Source of the DNA: Nepenthes gracilis
Lineage: Eukaryota > Streptophyta > Magnoliopsida > Caryophyllales > Nepenthaceae
Assembly (NCBI GenBank): GCA_033239525.1
Contig: BSYO01000009.1
Coordinates: 11,367,299-11,431,298, forward strand
Direction: 5' to 3'
DNA length: 64,000 nt
This document shows positions 49,701 through 54,430 of this stretch, piece by piece. Both the position numbers and the translations under genes were made by a program. Position 1 is the first letter of the stretch. The number at the start of each line of letters is the position of its first letter. Below the pieces are notes generated by a model, which worked only from the letters and a program-made list of their open reading frames with translations, searched no databases and was not told where the DNA came from.

Positions 49701-51226
49701 CGCAATTATATACTATGTTGGCTGAAATTCGTTCATTATCGACGAGTGAAAGGAATGCATATATGAAATGCATACGTGATCCGACACTAATGGTGGGCCT
49801 ACTTAGTATTCCACCGGAACAAAGATTAGAATTTATCAAACAATTTGTACTTTAAAACATGTGGCTATCAAACAATTTGTAATTTTTCTTTTTCTACTAC
49901 TCCAACGTTGTAATGAATGGTTGTGATGTTTTGAAAAAAGTTTAATATGCAGGTTTGGGGTTACGTGGTAAATTATACGGGAATATTACTACTTGACGTG
50001 TATGCTTTTCTATTATATTTATTAAAATTTTAATTGTACGCAGTTTTTACATGATGATATTTTTTTTAGAAATGCGATTTTGTTATTTTTATTTGTATAT
50101 ATTTTAATTGGAGCATGATGATATTTTTTAATTTTCTGTATTGTAAAAAAAATTATTTTAATAATAAATTATGTAAATTAAATAATATGTATAATAAAAA
50201 TATATTATATATTATTATATATAATACTATGATAATTATAATATGTATAATTTTCTGTATTATTTTTATAATATGTAATATATTATATATTTATTAAATA
50301 TGTATTTTACATGATACAATAATATAGTATATTAAATAATATTTCATAATAATATGTACATAATTCTATTCCCAACTCTAATTCTATTTCAACAACTAAA
50401 CATAGGAATAACAATTCCCAACTCTATTCCCATCCAATTCTATTCCCTGGGAATAATTATTCTATTTCCACCTTATTCCATTCCAGCAACCAAACGTGCC
50501 GTAAAAGGTATTTTAACCTTTTGGCGGGCCCTTAGCCATGCATTATTCCGTTCACTTTCTCATTTTACCTCTGATAGTATTTCCTAGGAAATCCAGGCCA
50601 ACAAATAAGTCCCAAAATGATGATTCAGTTGGAAATAAAAAGGTTGACTACATGGAATGAAAAATTCAGATTTATACAAGATAATTAAAAGATGTAACAA
50701 CAATGCTGCTGTCACGAAAGAGAAGCCACAATTCAAATCATGATTCATGCCTCGAGGGCTTTCGTCATCACAAAAATTCACCTATTAAATTAACACAACG
50801 AGACCCAATTGAGCAAAATCCACAGTTACATTACCACAGAGGAAAGAACGCCCACATATTATCAATTCGTATCTCTCTAGACATGCCGATTCACGTACAT
50901 TTCAAATTTTTCTAGTTGTAGACATCACCAGTCGTACAACACAAAGCCTATTGTAATTCAGGTTCAATTTGATAAGAAAAACTAAAACAATTTGAGCACC
51001 CAAAAAAAAAAAAAAAAAAAGGCTTATGCATGAGAAAAGATATAATAAAGAAACACATTTTTTTGTAAAAACTGATCTAATAGAATAACAGACATCAACA
51101 GAGTCCAACGAGGAATTAAGAAATGAGTATTATAAAAATAATAAAAAACAAAAAAACAAAAACAAAAGTGGGGGAAGAACCGAGATTGAGAACAAAAGTT
51201 AAAAGTACCGAGAGAAGATCGTTCAT
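7675..51226 (-). CDS. SYP132: SYP13/SYP132-type syntaxin gene, 5' part (exons 1-4) with a 43-kb first intron
   Basis: This is a plasma-membrane Qa-SNARE of the plant SYP13 class, which pairs with VAMP72 and SNAP33-type partners in secretory vesicle fusion (family knowledge). The four visible exons join in frame without a stop into 75 complete codons. They cover the short N-terminal peptide, the acidic linker and the start of the Ha helix of the Habc domain. Readable motifs are MNDLLS, SFEIPRQGSRGDIELG, ENFFKKVQEIEKQYDKL and HEESKAVTKAAAMK, all characteristic of SYP13. The remaining Habc helices, the SNARE motif and the tail anchor are not in the window and should lie left of base 1. Every exon is intact, so the gene may well be functional despite its transposon load. 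The exact paralogue (SYP131, SYP132 or similar) is not certain. Class confidence is high. Confidence 0.88.
7889..7945 (-). CDS. SYP132: Syntaxin exon 3, followed by a GC donor
   Basis: This 57-bp, 19-codon exon reads V-Q-E-I-E-K-Q-Y-D-K-L-S-K-L-L-K-K-L-Q, the Ha helix of syntaxin. The acceptor is a good ttccttcag. The donor side is CAG followed by gcatga, so the next intron would be of the minor GC-AG class unless the base is a mutation or sequencing error. Confidence 0.9.
8141..8242 (-). CDS. SYP132: Syntaxin exon 2
   Basis: This 102-bp, 34-codon exon runs from E-S-F-E-I-P-R to E-N-F-F-K-K. It is bounded by an AG acceptor (ctag, 8243-8246) and a GT donor (gtgact, 8139-8140), phase 0 at both ends. 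It encodes the acidic linker and the E-N-F-F-K-K motif that opens the Ha helix. An in-frame TAG just upstream is the acceptor itself and not a coding stop. Confidence 0.9.
8247..9026. other. Native intron 1 segment with an (AC)n microsatellite
   Basis: Intron sequence next to exon 2. A short CA repeat lies at 8304-8327. I see no gene or transposon in the rest. Confidence 0.5.
9027..9449 (-). repeat. 3' LTR of Reina-like A
   Basis: On the minus strand it starts tgatgcagat, directly after the polypurine tract, and ends near cgtta. It matches 13633-14046 along its length, including the GA-rich block and the caaacatactcaaacaata segment. Confidence 0.85.
9450..9461 (-). other. Polypurine tract of Reina-like A
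   Basis: The minus strand reads ccaggggagaat immediately before the LTR start, the plus-strand priming site expected there. Confidence 0.7.
9480..9960 (-). pseudogene. Chromodomain region of Reina-like A
   Basis: The minus strand has I-D-I-P-Y near 9940 and D-E-Q-I-M-F-P near 9750. A degraded W-I-S-R-E-T segment follows and runs into the polypurine tract. This matches the C-terminus of chromoviral pol. Stops are present. Confidence 0.6.
9969..10202 (-). pseudogene. Integrase C-terminal domain of Reina-like A
   Basis: The 77-codon open stretch holds V-E-T-F-A-S-H-L-Y-N-L-H, R-H-V-T-F-H-V-G-D and R-I-G-P-E-R-Y followed by P-F-E-I-L. This is the standard 'R-x-x-x-F-x-V-G-D-x-V-x-V-R' GPF/Y module of gypsy integrases. 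The catalytic core that should precede it is deleted. Confidence 0.8.
10466..10963 (-). pseudogene. Aspartic protease region of Reina-like A
   Basis: A 165-codon open frame with the active-site motif I-L-V-D-S-G-S at about residue 57 and H-P-N-P-Y downstream. The L-N-V-S-H-I-I-L-E-H-L-W-L-Y-D segment is the Reina equivalent of H-x-L-L-G-R-P-W-x-Y-D. In an intact element this cleaves the gag-pol polyprotein. It remains open, but the polymerase that should follow is gone. Confidence 0.8.
11100..11720 (-). pseudogene. gag remnant with zinc knuckle, Reina-like A
   Basis: Minus-strand motifs include L-E-E-K-Y-L-S-Y-S, S-V-T-Q-Y-V-A-Q-F-D-D-F, G-L-Y-E-N-L-G-R-E-L and C-F-N-C-K-Y-F near 11135 as the start of a CCHC knuckle. 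These are retrotransposon capsid/nucleocapsid sequences, broken by several stops. Confidence 0.7.
11900..13616 (-). other. Leader region of Reina-like A with low-complexity tracts
   Basis: About 1.7 kb lies between the primer-binding site and recognisable gag. It contains poly-T runs (12181-12199 and 12530-12640), an acidic-looking GAC/AAG stretch (12710-12830) and a 159-bp tandem duplication. Predicted small proteins here are low-complexity and I do not call them genes. Confidence 0.5.
12961..13268. repeat. 159-bp tandem duplication
   Basis: A block starting gagtgggattagggtgagtg (12961) is repeated, diverged, from 13120 with period 159. It shares the gatcga-tagggtttc and gaggtggt-gt segments. 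Confidence 0.75.
13617..13632 (-). other. Primer-binding site of Reina-like A
   Basis: The minus strand reads aatttggtatcaaaaa just inside the 5' LTR. The tggtatca core matches the site complementary to initiator tRNA-Met used by most plant chromoviruses. Confidence 0.75.
13633..14046 (-). repeat. 5' LTR of Reina-like A
   Basis: Partner of 9027-9449. Minus-strand start tgatgcgaac, end near catta. The promoter would read minus, away from this LTR into the element. Confidence 0.85.
14047..15226. other. Native intron 1 segment with a cluster of AT palindromes
   Basis: Intron sequence between the two Reina-like elements. From 14745 to 15060 there are many short near-palindromes built on gatatatcg, aatatatt and ccgatatatt. 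I see no coding potential. Confidence 0.5.
15458..16383 (-). repeat. 3' LTR of the Tat-like element
   Basis: 926 bp, the same length as its partner at 26039-26964. It contains a shared gggtatttataggctccctc block (TATA-like, 15932-15951 on the plus strand). A G-rich polypurine tract (minus-strand atggggggctag, 16384-16395) abuts its minus-strand start. Confidence 0.85.
16396..17640. other. Spacer between 3' LTR and antisense ORF region of the Tat-like element
   Basis: GC-rich sequence without convincing protein similarity on either strand. ORFs of 60-157 codons are present, but none shows a motif I recognise. It may hold the 3' end of the antisense transcript. Confidence 0.4.
17729..18533 (+). 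pseudogene. Antisense ORF region, upstream unit (TATA block plus coiled-coil frame)
   Basis: A promoter-like block (acgccgcttt, then tatttaa at 17755-17761) precedes a plus-strand frame that is open from 17934 to 18233 and continues past one stop to about 18533. The predicted product is rich in E, A, R and Q with heptad-like spacing (V-E-E-M-E-A-R-V near residue 58 and L-Q-E-E-L-E-R after the stop), so it is probably a coiled coil. It looks like a second, partial copy of the antisense gene. I do not know its function. Confidence 0.5.
18893..18934 (+). promoter_or_regulatory. TATA-type promoter-like block of the antisense ORF
   Basis: The sequence acgccgcttt and then cctatttaaagggc lies about 50 bases upstream of the ATG at 18977. 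A closely similar block occurs at 17729-17768, which supports a real, duplicated promoter for plus-strand transcription. Confidence 0.5.
18977..20770 (+). pseudogene. Antisense accessory ORF of the Tat-like element ('putative gypsy type transposon' family), broken
   Basis: The ATG at 18977 opens a 183-codon frame starting M-T-K-K-R-G. It contains I-P-S-D-W, F-I-T-V-Y-E-H-H-L-R-G-G-L, L-R-P-N-A-I-R-Y-L-V, and M-C-V-F. This pattern (Y-E-x-x-L-x-x-G-L-R-F-P, L-x-P-N) is that of the plant 'putative gypsy type transposon' domain (Pfam PF04195 by recall). A frameshift near 19480 moves the frame to 19521-19640 (S-D-E-E-L-R-Q-E), and further pieces follow at 20114-20362 and 20396-20767. It is transcribed opposite to gag-pol. 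Its function in the family is unknown. The intact ancestor would have been roughly 500-600 codons. Confidence 0.65.
21595..22520 (-). pseudogene. Integrase of the Tat-like element
   Basis: The minus strand shows E-V-H-L-G-V-C-G-S-H and M-W-Q-G-L-F-W as remains of the HHCC zinc region, with L-I-V-G-I-N-Y-F-T-K-W-V starting the catalytic core. The C-terminal domain follows (V-G-D-L-V-L near 21800) and ends H-L-K-K-Y-Y-Q with a stop at 21595-21597. The H-L-K-K-Y-Y end is typical of Tat/Athila-lineage integrases. Several frameshifts. Confidence 0.8.
23053..23337 (-). pseudogene. RNase H of the Tat-like element
   Basis: A 94-codon open stretch with Y-Y-V-S-K-V-L, R-L-R-P-Y-F-Q-A-H, V-L-T-D-Q-P-L-K and the closing Q-A-L-V-D-F-I. 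These are the connection and RNase H segments of Tat-type pol. Confidence 0.85.
23338..24300 (-). pseudogene. Reverse transcriptase of the Tat-like element
   Basis: The minus strand carries the Y-V-D-D-M active-site box (about 23732-23746), preceded by F-E-A-Q-I-G-R-N-V-E-V and followed by a F-L-G-F-I-V segment. All are diagnostic of gypsy reverse transcriptase. The frame is broken several times. Confidence 0.75.
24400..24700 (-). pseudogene. Protease region of the Tat-like element
   Basis: The minus strand has N-G-G-S-C-D-F-T-Y-L-D-A-F-F in place of the D-x-G-S-S active site of Tat proteases, and ends with V-K-F-P-I-P. The catalytic D is N here, so this copy would be inactive. Confidence 0.6.
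25030..25910 (-). pseudogene. gag of the Tat-like element
   Basis: The minus strand starts M-D-D-L-K-K-M-L-K-A-L near 25907. Further on, F-K-M-P-M-L-G-S (about 25460) and S-F-D-E-L-A-D (about 25350) match the conserved 'F-x-M-P-x-L-x-x-F-D-G' and 'S-F-x-x-L' gag motifs of the lineage. There are frameshifts in between. Confidence 0.6.
26039..26964 (-). repeat. 5' LTR of the Tat-like element
   Basis: 926 bp, partner of 15458-16383. Minus-strand start tgatgggtcc, end ctcatca. I could not recognise the tRNA matching the primer site immediately inside (minus-strand ctaatcctaatg). Confidence 0.85.
27227..28585 (-). pseudogene. Protease C-terminus, RT and RNase H of Reina-like B
   Basis: Reading minus from 28585, the sequence begins inside protease (D-V-I-L-M-D-A-F, then N-G-F-M-N-T-Y-S-C-V-K). 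It continues to RT (W-R-M-Y-I-D-C, F-T-K-I-H-L-C-S-G-Y-H-Q near 28060-28150) and to RNase H (L-I-V-M in place of E-V-D-C-D-A-S near 27400). It then jumps directly to the element's 3' end. Stops and frameshifts are common. The upstream half of protease is on the far side of the copia insertion. Confidence 0.8.
28586..28790 (-). repeat. 3' LTR of the copia element
   Basis: 205 bp, matching 39735-39949 (aaatgctctcaattgaaag and aattatagcatattataatt blocks). The minus strand upstream reads gtgggggaga, the polypurine tract (28791-28800). Confidence 0.85.
28795..28934 (-). pseudogene. Last codons of copia pol beyond the Tekay-like insertion
   Basis: The minus strand reads S-T-H-L-Q-T, D-I-F-N-K-G-L-S-H-P-R-H and then M-V-D-N-M-F-L-D-R-L. 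This is the 'H-L-Q-x-A-D-I-F-T-K' end of copia RNase H and runs into the polypurine tract. It proves that the Tekay-like DNA interrupts a single copia pol gene. Confidence 0.75.
29000..31800 (+). pseudogene. gag-pol remains of the Tekay-like fragment
   Basis: Plus-strand motifs include R-A-F-T-I-T-A-Y-E-V-R-A-G (29137-29180, gag-protease boundary) and F-E-D-I-F-S-K-N-L (about 29400). K-G-F-I-Q-P-S-I (29566-29590) marks the start of RT and L-C-V-D-Y lies near 29640. An integrase M-K-R-E-I-A-T-Y-V-A-R-C segment is at 30912-30947, an A-L-S-R-K-S RNase H end at 31323-31340, and Y-V-N-D-P-S-H-M near 31540. E-D-L-G-N-D-W-D comes just before the polypurine tract. The RNase H end lies after the integrase motif, opposite to normal order, so the interior is rearranged as well as deleted. 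Confidence 0.65.
31822..34396 (+). repeat. 3' LTR of the Tekay-like fragment
   Basis: It starts tgtaatatccc directly after the polypurine tract and ends gttcatgaca. Its right half matches 1-1256. It contains a taa repeat and purine tract (32045-32158), then a GC-rich block (32160-32650). The 185-codon minus-strand ORF at 32041-32598 lies in this LTR and has no recognisable domain, so I treat it as chance. Confidence 0.75.
34430..37045 (-). pseudogene. Integrase, RT and RNase H of the copia element
   Basis: Minus-strand motifs run in order. W-H-K-R-L-G-H-L-N (GAG-pre-integrase, about 36850-36890) comes first, then Y-L-I-N-R-L-L-S and H-T-F-G-C-V-C-F (36297-36180). An RT N-terminus follows near 35650-35800. 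G-S-L-N-Y-L and D-I-V-F-A-V-Q-Q-V (34933-34850) and L-I-S-W-T-N-K-K-Q-T (34620-34650) complete the RNase H region. The sequence reads on to Y-I-R at about 34430 and then stops at the Tekay-like insertion. Confidence 0.8.
37051..39211 (-). mobile_element. Solo LTR, Tekay-like gypsy, with perfect TSD
   Basis: 2,161 bp with perfect target duplication ttatc (37046-37050 and 39212-39216). On the minus strand it starts tgtaaggtccgag and ends gggacgtgata. A TATA-type ctgtataaataa lies on the minus strand near 38902-38913, and a leader region follows. No coding sequence is present. Confidence 0.85.
39212..39720 (-). pseudogene. Leader and protease start of the copia element
   Basis: The minus strand between the primer site and the nested solo LTR contains L-A-A-S-N-H-M (about 39400), matching the D-S-G-A-S-N-H-M protease motif of copia elements. 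S-L-I-S-V-G-Q-L-V follows near 39235. Gag is not recognisable, suggesting an internal deletion. Confidence 0.65.
39735..39949 (-). repeat. 5' LTR of the copia element, with adjacent primer site
   Basis: 215 bp. On the minus strand it ends aactgaca and is followed at once by tgatatcagagcc (39722-39734), one base from the tggtatcagagc site for initiator tRNA-Met. Confidence 0.85.
39955..41268 (-). pseudogene. gag and protease start of Reina-like B
   Basis: The minus strand carries a CCHC knuckle (R-C-F-K-C, then G-I-G-H-I-A-S-N-C, about 40262-40310) with an in-frame stop at one position. An acidic E-E-E-E-Q-V-E-E-E stretch follows. The protease active-site region (D-L-I-I-E-S with S-C-N-N-V-V-S-T-T-L-V) runs up to the copia insertion at 39954. 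Confidence 0.75.
41269..43672 (-). repeat. 5' LTR of Reina-like B, split by a solo LTR
   Basis: Pieces 41269-41692 and 43616-43672 make a 481-bp LTR with tgatac/gtatca-type termini (tgataa on the outer side). A degenerate primer site (minus-strand attagtgttagagc, 41255-41268) follows it. Confidence 0.8.
41693..43615 (-). mobile_element. Solo LTR in the 5' LTR of Reina-like B
   Basis: 1,923 bp related to the LTR at 37051-39211. They share the minus-strand start (tgtatgg versus tgtaagg), the end (gggacatgacg versus gggacgtgata), a TATA-type box near 43230-43240 and several internal blocks. The interruption is proved by the intact sequence in the other Reina LTR (27150-27226). The target duplication is not clean: the flanks tataaatag and tatagataa resemble each other but do not give a clear 5-bp match. 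Confidence 0.7.
43678..46480. other. Native intron 1 segment with (CT)n
   Basis: Ordinary AT-rich intron. A (TC)n microsatellite followed by a C-rich run lies at 43961-43996. I see no gene or clear transposon in the rest. Confidence 0.45.
46876..46908 (+). promoter_or_regulatory. Telo-box-like repeats in the captured 5' UTR
   Basis: Four tandem ttagggtt-type units (one aaggtt variant) lie 15-45 bases upstream of the captured ATG. Telo-boxes are common in promoters and leaders of plant translation and RNA-binding genes, so this was probably captured with the exon. Confidence 0.6.
46919..47284 (+). pseudogene. RBP45: Captured first exon of an RBP45/RBP47-type RNA-binding protein
   Basis: The ATG at 46919 starts a 122-codon exon ending in a GT donor (gtattg, 47285). 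It begins M-M-Q-P and has a Q/P-rich region, then S-S-D-E-I-R-S-L-W-I-G-D-L-Q-Y-W. The end is C-F-T-Q-T-G-E, which is the start of the first RRM (RNP2 box L-W-I-G-D-L) of plant oligouridylate-binding RBP45/47 proteins. A TAG at 46982-46984 interrupts the Q-rich part. The following exons, with RNP1 and RRM2-3, are absent, so this is a gene fragment trapped in the transposon. Confidence 0.8.
47285..48843. other. Transposon interior between captured exon and Myb-like gene
   Basis: The first part is probably captured intron of the RBP gene. A 104-codon ORF (47648-47962) has no recognisable domain and is probably chance. I cannot place the right boundary of the captured DNA. Confidence 0.4.
48844..49855 (+). 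pseudogene. Myb/SANT-like protein of PIF/Harbinger elements, two exons, two stops
   Basis: Exon 1 (48844-49182) starts M-S-Q-S-E-K-D and has the plant Myb/SANT-like domain. The signatures W-E-I-H-E-D-E-A-L-V, A-D-N-G-F-K-S-G-Y-L, K-A-T-P-H-I-V-S-R-I-K and C-G-W-D-D are present. It is interrupted by TGA (about 48997) and TAG (about 49070). A GT-AG intron (49183-49288) leads to exon 2 (49289-49855), starting S-H-K-G-A-A-I-W-R-K-K-S-F-P with Y-G-K-D-R-A next, and an acidic, coiled C-terminal part ending F-I-K-Q-F-V-L. In the superfamily this protein binds the transposon ends and helps import the transposase. This copy is dead. Confidence 0.8.
50505..51206. other. Native intron 1 segment next to exon 1
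   Basis: AT-rich intron sequence with an A-run (51002-51019) and A-rich low-complexity sequence at 51130-51170. I see no gene. Confidence 0.5.
51209..51226 (-). CDS. SYP132: Syntaxin exon 1 coding part (MNDLLS)
   Basis: The ATG is at 51224-51226 on the minus strand. Six codons, M-N-D-L-L-S, are followed directly by a GT donor (51207-51208, gtactt). SYP13 proteins start M-N-D-L-L-S/T-D/E-S-F-E-L/I-P-R. Exon 2 begins exactly with E-S-F-E-I-P-R after an AG acceptor, so the two exons complete one another in phase 0. The link across 43 kb is inferred from this fit, the shared strand and the lack of any other gene between them. Confidence 0.8.
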
Positions 51227-51520
51227 GGTTGCAGGAGCTGAACCGACGAATTTCTTGAGAAATTTTAAGAGGTGAGAGGATACGTTGGAATAGAGACAGA
51301 GTTCATAAAGATTGTCCACCTGGTTTTGGAGAAGAATCCCCACAAAACCAGGTCTCCAGGAATTCCCACGACAAAAACAGATAAATAAGAGAAAGAGGCC
51401 GATTTAGACAGCCAGAGACAGGGACAGGCAGAGAGTGGATTGCAATCCACTTTGTTCCATTCCGACAGTGGGACCCCGGGGGGAGGGAAAGGGGAAAGGT
51501 AATTTTTTTTTCTTTTATAA
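51227..51520 (-). promoter_or_regulatory. Syntaxin 5' UTR and TATA-type core promoter
   Basis: Upstream of the ATG on the minus strand is a pyrimidine-rich leader of about 250 bases with many CTCT runs, typical of plant 5' UTRs. A TATAAAAG box lies at 51512-51519. If transcription starts about 30 bases downstream, the start would be near 51480. A perfect 16-bp palindrome (51435-51450) lies in the predicted leader. The transcription start itself is an inference. Confidence 0.5.
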
Positions 51521-52855
51521 AGAAAAAAAAAAAAAAAACTCTCCGAGGCAAATACAAGTTGGACTTGATTCATTGCCTGTCGAGGACAAACTAAACCTTC
51601 AAAAAGGGTTAGAAATATTGAGGTATGTTTTTAAAATAAAAAAATAAAAAATAAAAATAATTAAAAGAGACTGTTTTTATTTTAAAATTAATTCTAGACA
51701 TTCTAAAAAAATTCAAAAAAAAAAAAGAAGGGTAATGAAAAATTTTTTTAGAAAAATAAATTATAGATCATCTTTAAATAAAAAATTATTATTCAAAATG
51801 TGATAAGAAATATGAATAAAAGCCAATTTTTTTACTATAATATCAATATACCTTTTATATATATTTTTTACTGGACCTCCGGCCTATATAAAATAGATAG
51901 CTCAATACGCAAAACTCTTATGTGATAGGATTTAAAAGAATCAAATCTATATAGCCTTATTTTTATATAGTAAAGAAATTAATACCATAATTTAAATTTA
52001 TAACTTCAGAGTTACAACTCAGCAATCTTATCCTTATATAGAAAATATTTTTTGCCCATACATACAAATACAAATGGATATAAGTCAATTAAATAGAAAT
52101 ATATTATATAAGTTGTCGAATTGTTAATTTGGTTCTAAGTGTATCCGGAATAACAATTAGATCAAGCAACTATTAACCTAGATGAAGTGTGCTATAGATC
52201 TAAAATCTAAATTTTCGGACTCTACAATGAAGTCAAGAGGTTGAAAAGCTCACAAAATTTTCTCCAGCGGATCCCTTTAACTGTCAAATCAGTAAATGCA
52301 CAAGAAAAATTGGAAAACCATAAAATAAAGAATGGACGATCTGTCGTATGAAACAAATAAGCCAATCAATATATGGGTTAAACAGAAGGTAAGCCAAGAG
52401 GGGCTCTATGGTCCCGTGTTACGGGAAATAGAGGAGACTATCGGAAGATTTAGCTCCTGAGGCCAAACAAAGCAAGGTTTATGTTTCTGGGATATTGTTT
52501 TTCCTACAGAGGAAAGTGTACTGATCTTCATTATAAGCATACAAATCCAATGGATAATACATATTTTCCTACGGTAAGGATTTGTTGTTCCTTAAATGGC
52601 TTGATTTGCTAGTAGGTATTTTTCTGTCATAACCAAGTGGCGTTAATCTTACCATTTAAATTTGAGTCCTTGCTATCCACTTGAGCTGTTTGTTGAGATT
52701 TGTAAGATATAAGTTTTGAGAGGGAATTAGTTGATATGTGAGATTCCTGTTATCATTTCCACAAATTGAATCACTGACAAAGGTTTATTTTATTTTCAGA
52801 GCAATGAACCTTAAGAGAGCGGTTTTGTGGGCACATCGGCCAACTGAAGAGTCGT
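51521..52855. other. Upstream region of the syntaxin gene
   Basis: Starts with a long A/T low-complexity stretch (51523-51538 and 51635-51730). I find no clear gene. The part above about 52100 may belong to the 3' end of the copia remnant that follows, but I could not identify its LTR. Confidence 0.4.
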
Positions 52856-52859
52856 TAGA

Positions 52860-54430
52860 ACATGATGTGTTAAAATGAGACTCAGTGCAACTTGCTTCCT
52901 AACAAAGTGACATCAATGTCGGTATGTTTGCTTTGAGAGTGGAGTATGGGACTGTATGCAAGACTAAGACCACTAGTGTTGTCAAAGAGAAGTAGGTGTG
53001 TGTGTCTTGAGCAACGCAATGCCAAGTTCACTCAATGGAGTAGCTAATCCAGCGATCACAATTATAGTGTGAGCTAAACTCCGGTATCTAGCTTCAGTGT
53101 TGGAACAAGAGAAAATGGGCTTCTGTTTTTGGATGTCCATGAGATGTATTTATATACAAGGAAGGTGCAAAAGTCTGTGGTGGAGCAGTATGTCTTCGGA
53201 CATCTAGCCCAATCAGTATTAGCAAAGGCAGATAGTTCAAGAAAACAGAGGAAGAAGAGTTAAATCCAAGAGCAATGGTGCCATGAATATATCACGTAAT
53301 GTTGATTGACCAATTGAAAAAGAGCTTGAGACAAATTGTGCATGTATTGAGCCACACAGTGGATACTAATTGCAAAGTCAAGTAGAATGAGCATGAAATA
53401 TTGAAAGGTGCTAACTAAATTGCGATAAAGCTAAGGATTCTCAAAATTTTTATATGAGTCCAGTGTTTAGTTTTAGCAATTATAAAAGTTATAATAGGCT
53501 CATAATCTGTCACCAAAATTCAACATAAAATATTCAAAGTATATTGCATCTAAGATAAATATAAATGATCAGAATTGTACGCAATTTGTATAATGATAAA
53601 ATATAAAAGAGACCTAAATATGTCATATCAAATTTATGATGCAAAACTTGAACAAACCCATCCAAATAAATATATTAGAGCCGCTGAGAATGATGTCATC
53701 AATATATAATAGGAGAAACATAATATATTTAAATTAGTAAAATATAAATAAAAATGTATTAGGAATACAATATAAAAAGACAAAGTCAATTAAAAATGAA
53801 CTAAAATAATCAAATAAACCTAGTGAGACTTTTTTAATCTATATAAAGAGCAATTTAATTTGCAAATATGATCAAGAAAAGAATAATTTATAAGTTTCAT
53901 GATTGCTTCATGGACAAAATTTCTTAAATGAAGCTATGAAAAAATATATTTTTAATGTCTAGTTATTAAATATCCCCTCAGAAAGCAAGAGCAATAAATA
54001 AAACCGTTCTAATGTTATTAAATTTAATGATAGGGGAGACATTTGTGTCAAAATTAAAGCTGTCTAGTTGGCGGTAGGCGATGGCTACAAGGCATGCTTT
54101 AAGGCGATTAAGTTTGCTATGAGCATCGAGTATACATTTGAAAAACTCTTTTATTTCTGATAAGATGTATTGAAGAAGTATATGGGACCATGGCTCTGAT
54201 CCATCATTTGTCACTTGTGGGAGAGTAGATAATTGTAGGTTTTCATGGTATAAATATCAGGGTATAAGATGATAAATTTTATTAATCTAAAATATAATAG
54301 TAGGGAAGGTTTCTGCCAAAAATATTTAGATATGTCATTATGAGAAAGCATAATAGATCTAATTAATGAAATATTTTGACGTCTCTTAACAATATCATTT
54401 TGATTTGGATACAAATATGTTAGCAAGTTA
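52860..54430 (-). pseudogene. Ty1/copia pol remnant (integrase to RNase H)
   Basis: Minus-strand motifs in order are P-N-Q-N-D-I-V-K-R-R and S-K-Y-F-W-Q (54410-54310, integrase) and Y-R-Q-L-D-S-F-N-F-D-T (about 54050). Y-I-D-D-I-I-L (about 53695-53706) is the RT active site. Q-Y-M-H-N-L-S-Q-A (about 53340), F-C-T-F-L, and L-A-D-V-P-T-K-P-L (about 52835-52860, RNase H end) follow. There are many stops. No LTRs were found. Confidence 0.75.

Larger units (their letters stand above)
46484..50501 (+). mobile_element. PIF/Harbinger-type DNA transposon carrying captured gene sequence
   Basis: Flanked by a 3-bp taa duplication (46481-46483 and 50502-50504), the hallmark target of PIF/Harbinger elements. 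The ends are imperfect inverted repeats. The left reads ccccatgtttggttgg and the right, reversed, reads cggcacgtttggttgc. Subterminal ggaat/attcc repeats occur at both ends. Inside are a Myb/SANT-like gene (48844-49855), the accessory protein of this superfamily, and a host gene fragment (46919-47284). No DDE transposase was recognised, so the element is non-autonomous. Confidence 0.75.
8243..51208 (-). other. Syntaxin intron 1 (42,966 bp)
   Basis: The donor is gtactt at the high-coordinate end and the acceptor is ctag at the low end. It contains three primary transposon insertions (9027-14046, 15227-43672, 46484-50501) totalling about 37.5 kb. The unexplained remainder is 8243-9026, 14047-15226, 43673-46483 and 50502-51208, about 5.5 kb, which approximates the ancestral intron. 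Confidence 0.75.
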
